64,000 bases of DNA, from positions 1,576,666 through 1,640,665 of the forward strand of contig NC_049982.1 in NCBI RefSeq assembly GCF_000003815.2. Reading direction: 5' to 3'. Every line of letters starts with the position of its first letter. The first letter of the stretch is position 1. The DNA is from Branchiostoma floridae (lineage: Eukaryota; Chordata; Leptocardii; Amphioxiformes; Branchiostomatidae). The notes under the pieces were generated by a model. It saw only the letters and a program-made list of their open reading frames with translations, was not told where the DNA came from and made no database searches. Made by a program: the position numbers and the translations under genes. This document shows, piece by piece, positions 55,564-64,000 of this stretch.

Positions 55564-56318
55564 CGCTGGGACAAGAGATTCTCACTCAATCTACAAATCT
55601 GTACCTTGCGGATGCCCCGGAAATAAAATATCTATCGGAATATTTTAAGGTGACGGATAGTAGTGATTATTCTGAAGGGTTGTCCGCCAAAGGTGTCAAC
55701 TGCACGCCACAGCTCTACGACCTTTGCTCGACACTTCAGACGATCAGAACCCGTGTACTAGTATGAGGACAGGTTTGCCGCTGCTTGTGTATAAACATGG
55801 CAGTCCTGCATGGTGAGATCCTCATGTACGGGTGTAAAACCACTGCAGTGCTACAGGCTACCGCTTATGTCCGCGGGAAAATCAGCACCACACGCGCTAC
55901 CCTGCAGTTCTCATATAGTGATGTGTGTGGTTTGATCATGTGCACAACTGCTGGGAGTGGGCCCGAGGTTGGAAGGTTGTTGATATGTATACAAACGGTA
56001 TAGACGATGGTTGTGTTCTCCTGATTACAACACAAACAAAAGCGACTCGACGTTAACAATGGCGGACAGACGTGATGTGCGTAAGCCACACCCGCCCCAA
56101 GGTGCCCGGTTCCTGAAGTAAATGCTGCCGTAAGAAAGGGCGCGAAACTCGAGACGGTCCGGAGGTGTGTCTGTCGTGGGCGGTGATTGGTCTAACCTTG
56201 CGGAGCGTCACATCACCATGGAGATGGCGTCACGTCCCCATGGCGACGCCGGTCCCCTGATGCAGCGTGTTTTATACCTGCGGCCATGCATGTCTACCGG
56301 GAAATATCTCAGGATCGG

Positions 56319-56410
56319 GTTGATTATAGCGCGGGTGGTCGACTGCTTAACAACCCAGCTTTTGGACCAGAGGGTTAGGAGTTCGATTCCCGGTCTATTG
56401 TCGCTCACAT
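56319..56410 (+). mobile_element. tRNA-like sequence, probably a SINE head or tRNA pseudogene
   Basis: ATAGCGCGGGTGGTCGACTGCTTAACAACCCAG then TTTTGGACCAGAGGGTTAGGAGTTCGATTCC. Box A- and box B-like blocks are at the right spacing, but no clean acceptor stem could be paired. Confidence 0.55.
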
Positions 56411-56649
56411 TATTTTTTAATCTTTATAAGGAAGGATTTCATTCGTTGGAGCTTGAAGTCAAGTCTTACTCTACTGTTCACCATGTTATGAAACTATAAG
56501 AGAAATTGCACACTACACCTCTACATACCGTACAGAGCGCGTGTCCTATATGTTACCGTTCGTAACTAAGTAAGATGATAGTTTCCTGGTATGTGAAGAC
56601 GAATAGAGACAATCCGCCCACTCCAGATGCATTTATAAGGAATACTAGA

Positions 56650-56850
56650 ATGGGTTGTGCTGTGGATTCCAAAACATGGTCATGCAAGTATAGGTAGACC
56701 ACGCAAAACATGTCTACATCAACTTAGTGAAAATACTGGCTGCTCGGCTGAAGATCTGCCCAAGGCTATGAGGATAGGGAAGGATGGAGGGGGAAAGACA
56801 TGTCCATCCGTGCAACCAGCACGACCGTATGATGATGATGAGAATGGGTT
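56650..56850 (+). mobile_element. LINE C-terminal fragment (GRPRKT motif)
   Basis: Reads HASIGRPRKTCLHQLSENTG then CSAEDLPKAMRIGKDG, closely following the GRPRKTxxDQLxEDTG...DLPxAM-DR tail seen in animal non-LTR retrotransposons, with decay toward the end. Confidence 0.85.
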
Positions 56851-57382
56851 GAAATCAAATTCGGCATATGACTTGAGTATCTGACTTCTGTTGGGGAGGT
56901 AAAAGGTGGTAGAAGGAGAGCATTGGGCTCCGCCTCCCAATACCTAGGCCATGGCCTAGAGACACTGGATCTCACTGGCCCTGCGGCCTATGGGCCTACC
57001 TTTAACTCTTAGGAGGGTCTGCATGGGGGGTCCCGACAACGATTTACTCTGAATTCCGAAGAACCCCCTTCGTACTACGCTAAATCAAGGAAGGCAATTA
57101 CGCTAAATTTGGTCGCCTCGCTACGAATTATGTAGATAAGACGGTTTTCCTTACCAGTTACGGGAAATAAAAATAGGCTCTCTACGTCTTACAGAAAAGA
57201 GCATGCAGACCCTCTCTTAGCCTCTTTGACTTTTAACATTCAATATCTTTTGTTTGGTTGACAATTTTCACGTAGAACGATAATGATGTCACAAGAGTGG
57301 ACTAAGGCAAGTGAGGAAGGATGAAACAGTGTGTCCAATCTAAGAAACAGAAAAGAATTGTAACTTTAAAGCATTCTCAGTC

Positions 57383-57388
57383 TTTATT
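57383..57388 (-). terminator. Polyadenylation signal AATAAA for the CARD gene
   Basis: AATAAA on the minus strand about 550 bases after the CARD stop codon; a plausible 3' UTR lies between. No alternative closer canonical signal was noted. Confidence 0.5.
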
Positions 57389-57933
57389 GTGTAAACAAAA
57401 CAGGTATGAATTTCTAAAAAAAGTCATAGTTCTAAAGGCATGACAGTACTGTGTTTTTTTATTATTCTTTTTTTAGTCTAGAAAAAGGTCTACTTCCAAG
57501 AATAATTATCTACAAATATATCTTAAACAGTAACACCAGCTATAGAATTAAACATAACTTTAGTAAAGACTTTAGCTAAATTTGAAGTAAGGCAACTATT
57601 ATCCATCAAATAACTACATACATGGAAACATCACTTAATAAACAAATAAACTACATTTGACTGGCACTTGAATAAAGTATATAGATTTCTTTCACGAAAT
57701 TCACCTTACCAGCAGCGTGGTGACACACTAACACACACACTGACAGACAGACAACACACACAGAGAGCTAGCATGACTTGTACATATACAGACAAATAGA
57801 GTGCACAAATATGATGCTATCTTTCTCACTAATTATAAATGTTCAAAACACTGTTGGTACCCAGCTGGTACCTGCAGGGCTATGATATGTCAAAACACAA
57901 AGAGGCTGTCATGGGGGATATGAGCACACCCCT

Positions 57934-58221
57934 TCAGCTGAAGTCAAAGGCATCCTGTCTGACCAGTGGTGGCCGGCAAACCCTCTTGAGAACCGCGCAG
58001 AACGTTCCATACGCCCCCGGCCCCTTTCTGTCTAAGATGTCCAGTAAGAACCTGGCCTGAATCCGCCGAGACGTCTTGGATCGCACCAGATCGCACTCCT
58101 CCCGCGTGAGCTCGCCCTCCCGGTACAGGTTCTCTAGAAACGGGTTCACGTTCCTGATATCCTCTATCAGAGCCTCGCGATTCACCTGAGACATGTCCAC
58201 CGTGTTGTTGTTCTGCTCCAT
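57934..58221 (-). CDS. CARD-only protein, 95 residues
   Basis: The product is a single caspase-recruitment domain, a six-helix death-fold module that joins receptors, adaptors and caspases by CARD-CARD contacts in the cytosol. Seen: ATG at 58221, stop at 57934, no intron in the coding part. After 15 polar residues the domain runs REALIEDIRNVNPFLENLY, REGELTREECDLVRSK, TSRRIQARFLLDILDRKG and AYGTFCAVLKRV. The acidic-leucine start, L-REGELT-EE turn, basic RIQAR and hydrophobic LLDIL followed by KG are family hallmarks. Nothing else is fused to it, so it could be a decoy or linker of inflammasome-like or apoptotic complexes; direction of effect cannot be told. A 5' noncoding exon is suggested by CCAG then GTAAGG near 58757, and an AATAAA lies at 57388. 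Confidence 0.85.
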   Translation of the reverse strand: MEQNNNTVDMSQVNREALIEDIRNVNPFLENLYREGELTREECDLVRSKTSRRIQARFLLDILDRKGPGAYGTFCAVLKRVCRPPLVRQDAFDFS

Positions 58222-58754
58222 TCCAATAGGAGGCGTTGCTGTACGGCAGTGTCAAGTGGGAATACCTAGTAATGGGGCATGTAAAGAACAGTATCATCGC
58301 GGTGATTATGGTGTAATTCTACAGCAGTGTGACTATTGTATCATTGTACAACATAGAAATTCATAGATTTATTCTTATTTGTTAACAGCACGGGTTGCTT
58401 TGTCGGATAATTTGGTTGACAGGAAACAAACATAAAGGGTCATAAAGTGGCAAAGTTGACAAAAATCTGTCGTTTTTCAGGAAGGAGGTTAGTCCTGTAG
58501 TGTGTGACTAGCTGATTTTTAATGATGAGACCCCCTCCCCCCTACACACACACAGATTTAAAACAAACTGCCATATAAGTACAGTGTACATACTATACAA
58601 CACATCAAGGAGGTTACCTCCTTGAACACATCGACGTAGTGTCTGCTAGGAGATTACATAAACACCGTAACAAACCTCACAAATCAAACGCCTATAAATA
58701 AACCAATGTACACGGTTCCCAACGTACCCACATCGCCAAAAATAGCTGCGACGC

Positions 58755-58895
58755 CTTACCCTGGTTCTTTAGAAAACCAATCCTTCACGAGATGTACTGT
58801 AACAGCGACGATTTGTTGATTTAAACGCGAAACATTTCCGTTTATAAGATCGCGTCGTCGTCGTCATTTCAGCCATGTTGTGATGACGTCATCTT
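58755..58895 (-). promoter_or_regulatory. Probable 5' exon and promoter of the CARD gene, with a CRE site
   Basis: A perfect palindromic cAMP-response element TGACGTCA lies at 58884-58891. Downstream on the minus strand, ACCAGG then GTAAGG near 58757 is a good donor for a noncoding first exon. Gene-to-promoter assignment is inferred from spacing; a bidirectional role toward the gene at 59888 is possible but unsupported. Confidence 0.4.
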
Positions 58896-59730
58896 TGACC
58901 TGTAACCCTTAACAAGGCCTGATTATACGTATGCGTCGCAGTATTTCCGCCTGCCGAATATAGCCATTTTAGCCTTTACATAACTTTCTGCAGCATGTAA
59001 ACAGAAAAACTCGTACAAAAAGGCTTGTATTCAGACGGAAAATAATGTTGCACCTTTTATGCATATAGCTGTATGGGAGTAAAATGAATTTAAGACATTT
59101 CTTCTTCTATTCCGCTCAGGTTAAGTAAACAAATGCATTTCTTTTTCAATTTCAACATTGGCCTTTCAAAATTATCTAATTGTGTACTTTGGGCTTGTAG
59201 AGGTTGTCGTTTTATGCAATATGTCTACAATAGTACATTTTGTACGTTTGACTTGCACACAATATAGTCTTACTTCAGTCGACTCAATCAAAATCCTGAC
59301 TACCTAATTTTTTTGGCAAGGGACATAAAATTTTCCATTTCACATGTGAGTGAATAAAGTTTCCTCGTGCGAGTCAGATCCGGCAAGAAGGATGGAGAGC
59401 TGAAACGGATAGTATGCTACGCGATATATGCGCTACGTGGCCAAAACGTTTGAAATTACCAGTGAGCGGTGTTTCTACTTGTATTTGTTGCCACTTTTTA
59501 CGCCTTGAGGCAGTTCGGGGGTGCGAAGTGTAGTAAGTAGGCGGGAAAACAAATCAGAAGTTCAGAAGTGACCTTTACATAACTCGCGCGGCGACCGCAC
59601 AAGAATGTTTCCCGGAACACCACCACTCTCCCAAGAACCCGGGAATATTCATTTAACTTATTTATAGTAATGTGCAACGGACACAGTGTTGCCGTATCCA
59701 TATATTATGTATATATGTATGTATGTACTG

Positions 59731-59738
59731 GTATATAA
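59731..59738 (+). promoter_or_regulatory. TATA box (TATATAAG) of the tyrosine-motif gene
   Basis: TATATAAG is followed about 30 bases later by a region likely to start transcription, and the first ATG after that is the accepted start at 59888. The match to the TATA consensus is good for a genome with few TATA boxes. Confidence 0.55.
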
Positions 59739-59887
59739 GCATGAGCCATTAGACCTGTAGTGTCTAGCAGAGCGAGCACTGCAGTGGTTTACAAAAACAT
59801 ACAGAAAGCAGGTGCCATCAAAAAAGCACGCAGTCGGTCAAACTTCGCTGTCTTGTGTCATTTGGAGCTCCTACTCACGGGGTAGCC

Positions 59888-59924
59888 ATGCGGAGACTGT
59901 CGGTACAGACAGGTCAGGAGCAAG
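59888..59924 (+). CDS. Exon 1 (start) of the tyrosine-motif gene
   Basis: GCCATGC context; it encodes MRRLSVQTGQEQ and ends in phase 1 before GTAAGG. RRLSV is a basophilic-kinase-type site (R-R-x-S). Accepted because phase and donor match the next exon and no earlier ATG follows the TATA box. Confidence 0.65.
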
Positions 59925-62900
59925 GTAAGGTAGAGATAGGCCCGTAAGGAGTCATGTGTGGCGTGACTGGTAAAGTGTTGGGCTCGGAATCTAGAGGTCC
60001 CGAGTTTGATACTCGCCGTGCCTCCGACGATGTGCCCTTGGGAAAGGCACTTTACACGACCTTCCTCACTTCACCCATGTGTAAAAATGGGTACCTGACG
60101 TAGGTCGGGAAGGTAAATTTACCTACTACATTTACCTTATGTCTTTACTTTGTACGTGGCGCGTTTAAGATAAATTAATAACTTTAGTACAGTGCCACAC
60201 AACATTGTTTCTATCTATCTCTAAGCAAATTAAAAGAAAAGGGGCATTGATATTGTTGCTTTGTTTGTTTGCGTTTACTGAGCAAGACATCAAGCTTGAA
60301 ATACGCAGCTAGTACACGTATGAATATAGGAATTTCTGGAATCTTTATGTTTGTTTTTTCCCCTGAGTCAGCTTACAGATGTGCCCTATGTGGCAGAGAC
60401 TGTCAATTCCGTATAGGACTGTTTAGCCACAGTCGATGCTGCAGGGCTGATGTCAATTAGGATTTTACCATGGTCAATATTGACCGAAGGAGGCCATATA
60501 TTGTAAATACAGAAACTTGCACGGTGGTTTAATGTTCGCGGTTTTCGCGGTGGCCGCTTCACCGCGAACTTAAAACCACCGCGAACATGTTTACATCTCA
60601 GTAAGAAACTATGTAGTGCAAGGTGCTACCGCGAAATTAAAACCAAAGCGAAAAGTCCTTTTCCCCGCTACCTCGAAATTAAATCCCAGCGAACTTAAAT
60701 ACATTTTCAGTATACTGCGACAGTGAACATGTAGTTCCGAGAACAAGTTAAATCTTCTCAGACCGTGAAAGTTTGGTACCGAGAAGACAAAGTGAATTAC
60801 AGTATTTGTATTTTCCCCTGACGCTCCGCAGGTGAGGACCCGGCGTACGTGACGCCGAACGACGCGCACCAAGAACCGGTTTACGTCAACCCGGCAGGTG
60901 ATCTGGACATAGATAACGTCATCTACGAACCTGGAGCAGGTGAGGCTTATTTTCCCTTATTTACTATATGCATGACGTAGATCAAACAGAAAGTTTCTGC
61001 ACTTCCATGCCATTATTTTCGTCTTTATCTTATTGAAATCGCAACAAAGAGGGTATCCCAGGCAACAATGCTAATGTTGGCTTCTATCGAACATATATAC
61101 ATGTAACTTTACATTATACAGTGCAGCATTTACATGGAATAAGTCAGTAATAGTTTTTTGTGCGAAAGCAAAATAACGTTAAAATTTATTTTCTCTTAAT
61201 CAATTATGAAATAATTTGATTTGAGGAACTCAAAAATCATTTTACTTTATCTACAGGCTTCATATATATTTCTTACTATAGAGAAACATCATTTGTTATG
61301 TTAGATTAGTATACTGTTGTATACTGTTGTAGATAGTTTGTAGTTGTTAATAATACATGTTACTTGCCATACATTGTACCTGTTGCAATTGTTATGCAAT
61401 AAACTTGACTTGACTTACCGAGGAGGTATGCACAGCCAAAATCATTAATGAGCGCACGGACTTCGGTCATAAGATTAGATCAGTGTGGCTTTAGTTTGCT
61501 TAGAATATCAGGATTATTTACTCTAATTTCCAACCGGCTTCAGAAGACTTCCCTGAATACCTGACTCTGAGAGGAGATGCAGATGATGCGGCAAAGTTCC
61601 AACAAAGAATGAACACAGGTACGTTTTAGTGGCCTCCCTAAGTAAAACACTTCATATTGGTACTCAAAATGGATAGATAAACTACTTTAATTCTAGACCT
61701 TACATCTCACGACAAAGAATACTTTGCTAAGGTTTATTTGCAGTTTTCACCCGTCTGAGGAAAAAGGCTAAGTACATGGCACCGAAATTTGGCGGCGCAT
61801 TCTGTACGAAGCCAACAACTATAAGCTTGTTTGTAAGTTTCTTCAAAGCACTGCCTATACGAATAATCAAGAACGAATATCATCGTTTTCATCACAAATA
61901 AAAAAGCGTTTTCTGTCGCTTCCTCTCTTTACGTACAAAAAAAGTTCCATGTATCCGCCTAAGTTACCGTCGTTTCCTTTTCAGTTTTTTTTTATTCAAC
62001 CATGTCCCTTTGAAAATTGATTCAGTGGTCACATATACATATACACATATGCGTAACGCTCCAATAAAAAAAAAATAAATTGAGTTTATTGAGATAGCTC
62101 AGATTGAGCTATTCGCCTAGGGTTCATACAAATAAAAAGGCACACAGTATATACAAATAAATTAACAGATACAATAGCATCCACTCAAAACAGATCAGAC
62201 TTACATATGAATTGATACATAAAGTCTAAAATCACGAGTGAGGTAAGAGGGCACATGTTATATACTCTAAAACATTACAATCCGTAAAATTGGTCTATCA
62301 TCCTCGTAAACATCATCGAAATCAATAGATAGATGGCTAAACCACCCTCCGTCCCGCCCATCCCAGGTGACGAGCCGCGGTACATGGCCCTGAAGCCGGA
62401 TGCTGCAGGAGGGATGAAGCCCGTCCGTGTAGGTGGAGAAGGTAAGGCGGCGTCTTTTCCAGTACAATGCACGATGTTTGTCATGCTTTTGATATCAAAT
62501 ATGCCTGGTTTGTTTTTACAACAACCCGCATCCTATTCATGTTAAAAGCCTTAACACATCAGCTACACTATAATGCTACATTAAAAAGGCTCTAAATGGT
62601 TACCCCTAACGACCTGACGTAACTGTGTAGGTCCAGCCATGATGAGTGCCGCTGCCTGTCTACAACGTTAACATCGAAAACATTGAACCAAAGCCAAAAA
62701 TCTGACTTCCAATTCCCCAAGTATTCCGTTACACCATTCTCGCCTGAAATCCTTTCAAGCTGGCACCTAATACTAGTATTCTGTGACAAAACGGCAGACA
62801 GACACTTTGACAAACAAACACACAGATTAACTGGATTCCATGTAACCGCTGCAGGTTCGGAGCAGCCCCGGGTCAAAGAAGATGTTCTTGGTGCAGATGA

Positions 62901-63163
62901 TTCTGGGGTAACCAATCGCCTGCATGACCGTATTACGGGTAAGCTGTTTAATCCATTTAGCACTCGATTGGCCTTTTGTAAAGAGGCCACGGAATTCTAC
63001 CCCAATCTCTCCACTTTTACAGACAGAAAAAATCTACCCTCCCCCTTACATCATCGAACCCACACATAACAGAAAAGGTGGGATTATTCGTCTTCCGCTG
63101 TCTCAGAAAAAGATGCCAAACCCAGCAGGTTACATTTTTGCGTTCGACTTTAGACTAGAGTAG
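59888..63163 (+). CDS. Six-exon gene for a 171-residue tyrosine-docking-motif protein, family not recognised
   Basis: Exons are 59888-59924, 60832-60939, 61544-61618, 62367-62441, 62855-62938 and 63027-63163. All five introns are phase 1 with good GT/AG borders, and the total is 516 bases (172 codons with TAG). The protein has no signal peptide, membrane segment or folded domain I recognise. It is acidic and carries tyrosines in short motifs: DPAYVTP, PVYVNP, VIYEP, PEYLTL, PRYMAL, IYPPPY and YIIEP. Such YxxP/YxxL/YxxM motifs are typical docking sites for SH2 domains after phosphorylation, and PPPY is a WW-domain ligand. The two YxxL sites are 25 residues apart, too far for an ITAM, and lack the -2 hydrophobic residue of an ITIM. 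I infer a cytosolic adaptor or scaffold. It could also be the tail of a longer receptor whose 5' exons are elsewhere, but the TATA box and start ATG argue against that. Confidence 0.7.
59945..60135 (+). mobile_element. tRNA-derived SINE in the first intron of the tyrosine-motif gene
   Basis: GTGTGGCGTGACTGGTAAAGTGTTGG, GAGTTTGATACTCGCC, then GTGCCCTTGGGAAAGGCACTTTACACGACCTTCCTCACTTCACCC and GGGTACCTGACG. It is the best kept member of the family in the window and starts 20 bases after exon 1. Confidence 0.82.
60340..60470 (+). mobile_element. LINE 3' end fragment with zinc-finger-like motif, in the first intron of the tyrosine-motif gene
   Basis: Reads PESAYRCALCGRDCQFRIG and LFSHSRCCRADVN. 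Nearly identical over 90 bases to the minus-strand fragment at 1526-1620. Confidence 0.75.
60496..60716. mobile_element. MITE, second copy of the 22524 family
   Basis: TATTGTAAATACAGAAAC...GTTCGCGGTTTTCGCGGTGG...ACCGCGAAATTAAAACC...CAGCGAACTTAAATACATTTTCAGTATA. It lies in the first intron of the tyrosine-motif gene. Confidence 0.8.
60832..60939 (+). CDS. Exon 2 of the tyrosine-motif gene
   Basis: Acceptor ACGCTCCGCAG, donor GTGAGG; phase 1 in and out. It encodes GEDPAYVTPNDAHQEPVYVN then PAGDLDIDNVIYEPGA, giving three tyrosine motifs. G+C is clearly above the flanking introns. Confidence 0.82.
61315..61420 (+). mobile_element. Probable retroelement 3' tail
   Basis: TGTTATGCAATAAACTTGACTTGACTT ends a 100-base stretch of LINE/SINE-tail type with a polyadenylation signal followed by a short tandem repeat. 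Family not identified. Confidence 0.45.
61544..61618 (+). CDS. Exon 3 of the tyrosine-motif gene
   Basis: Acceptor CCGGCTTCAG, donor GTACGT; phase 1 in and out. It encodes EDFPEYLTLRGDADDAAKFQ then QRMNT, with one YLTL motif. Confidence 0.8.
62367..62441 (+). CDS. Exon 4 of the tyrosine-motif gene
   Basis: Acceptor CCGCCCATCCCAG, donor GTAAGG; phase 1 in and out. It encodes GDEPRYMALKPDAAGG then MKPVRVGGE, with a YMAL motif. Same length (75 bases) as exon 3, suggesting an ancient exon duplication. Confidence 0.8.
62855..62938 (+). CDS. Exon 5 of the tyrosine-motif gene
   Basis: Acceptor ACCGCTGCAG, donor GTAAGC; phase 1 in and out. It encodes GSEQPRVKEDVLGADDSG then VTNRLHDRIT, hydrophilic and without tyrosine. 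Confidence 0.7.
63027..63163 (+). CDS. Terminal exon of the tyrosine-motif gene
   Basis: Two acceptors lie 4 bases apart (TTTTACAG at 63022, then ACAG at 63026). From 63027 in phase 1 it reads EKIYPPPYIIEPTHNRKGG and continues 26 residues to TAG at 63161-63163. From 63023 the same phase reads DRKNLPSPLHHRTHT and stops at 63069. The first keeps the tyrosine-motif theme and is preferred. Confidence 0.6.
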
Positions 63164-63169
63164 CTGCTT

Positions 63170-64000
63170 ACGATACTGGTTGCCATTTTTTGTCACTTAC
63201 AATTAGCCCTCAGGCAATAATTTGCACTTTTGAACTTTACATCAATACTTATTCATTGTCTATGGCCAGCATAACTTAAGAAGCTTTGGGTGGATCCTGG
63301 TGATTTTTGATAGGTCGTTACGGGTCGTAAAAAGAAAGGTCAAGTTTGATGATTTGGCACCCTAGGGACTTTCTAAGTCAATGCAGCAGAAATTGTAGAT
63401 GTAACACATGTATCTGTTGTTCATATTGATATTATCTTATTATTATCAGGCGTAGCCTTAAATTATGCCAGAAAGAAAATGTTTCTTGCCGCGTCACAAT
63501 CGGACGAGCCCCAGCCGTTTCGATACGTGCAGTGTGTTCTTTCACGTGTCCGAGGTGGGACTTTTTCCTTTTTTGGCAATAAGAGAATTCAGTCGAGTTA
63601 TTATGCTTTGAGTGGACAACAAATATTTGGGTTAGAATAAAAATGCTAATTTCTTGCGGTAGGAAAGGTGAACCCCTAAGTAACATATTAGTCCGGCTCA
63701 TTCAGGTAGACTGTTTTAATCGAGAAGCATTCTAAGTTCTGTATACGGTTTTGAAGATTTGATATTTCCTGAATGTACGTACATGTAGTACACTGTGATC
63801 GTTAGCTTGACGCCATGAATATGTAGAACAGGTGGAAGGAAGATTAGTCTGCTGTGCGCTGTGTGTTTTTAACGGTGACATTTGGTCGTCTGGCGCTCCT
63901 TGTGATAACCGGCCGTGGGAGGAAATTGGTCTGACTTCACGGCCATTCCGTCGGATCCTGTATCTTGTATCTATATATAATCTTAACTTTGACTTTTGAA
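63170..64000. other. Downstream of the tyrosine-motif gene, nothing recognised
   Basis: No polyadenylation signal close to either possible stop codon, no coding frame of note and no repeat recognised. Confidence 0.45.

Noticed and set aside
56060-56122. ACAATGGCGGACAGACGTGATGTGC followed by GTAAGC, a possible first exon on the plus strand
   Set aside because: Good start context and donor, but no downstream exon of matching phase was recognised, and the uninterrupted frame stops after 20 codons.
56319-56410. A functional tRNA gene
   Set aside because: Boxes A and B are present, but the acceptor stem does not pair and no terminator T run follows; a SINE head or tRNA pseudogene is more likely.
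57944-58297. A 117-codon minus frame overlapping the CARD
   Set aside because: A shifted frame of the CARD exon, glycine-rich and without domain features.

Overview
The window is eukaryotic nuclear DNA: genes are split into short exons with GT/AG borders, introns run to about 27 kb, and most of the sequence is transposon-derived. The subunit-like protein sequences, many LINE, SINE and foldback families and tandem repeats lying on splice sites fit a marine deuterostome, most likely an amphioxus (Branchiostoma); this is inference, as no species-specific marker gene was recognised.

Layout. Positions 1-3,100 hold LINE debris. Positions 3,349-42,315 (+) hold a broken gene for a Cys-loop GABA-A-receptor-like chloride channel: signal-peptide exon at 3,349, two N-terminal exons at 30,232 and 31,759, three tandem copies of the start of the M2 pore exon at 40,992-41,179, a sequencing gap, and the terminal M4 exon at 41,959-42,315. 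Most of the ligand-binding domain, M1 and M3 are not visible. Its 27-kb first intron contains minisatellites (3.8-4.2 kb, 8.6-10.2 kb), 163-bp and 298-bp tandem repeats and many MITEs, SINEs and LINE tails.

Positions 45,665-55,563 (-) hold an eight-exon gene that I assembled by splice phase into an unbroken 351-residue basic, proline-rich protein of unknown function. Three of its exon edges are themselves tandemly repeated: exon 2 among telomere-like CCCTAA repeats, exon 6 as a roughly 120-bp minisatellite carrying complete 16-codon micro-exons, and the terminal exon as a 58-bp repeat.

Positions 57,934-58,221 (-) encode a 95-residue CARD-only protein. Positions 59,888-63,163 (+) hold a six-exon gene, all introns in phase 1, for a 171-residue tyrosine-motif-rich protein, with a TATA box upstream. 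CARD-only and tyrosine-docking proteins are both the kind of small signalling adaptor used in innate immunity; that the two are functionally linked is only a speculation from proximity.

All four runs of N lie inside or directly against inverted-repeat elements, so the gaps are probably caused by foldback DNA. No CRISPR array, rRNA or convincing functional tRNA gene was found.
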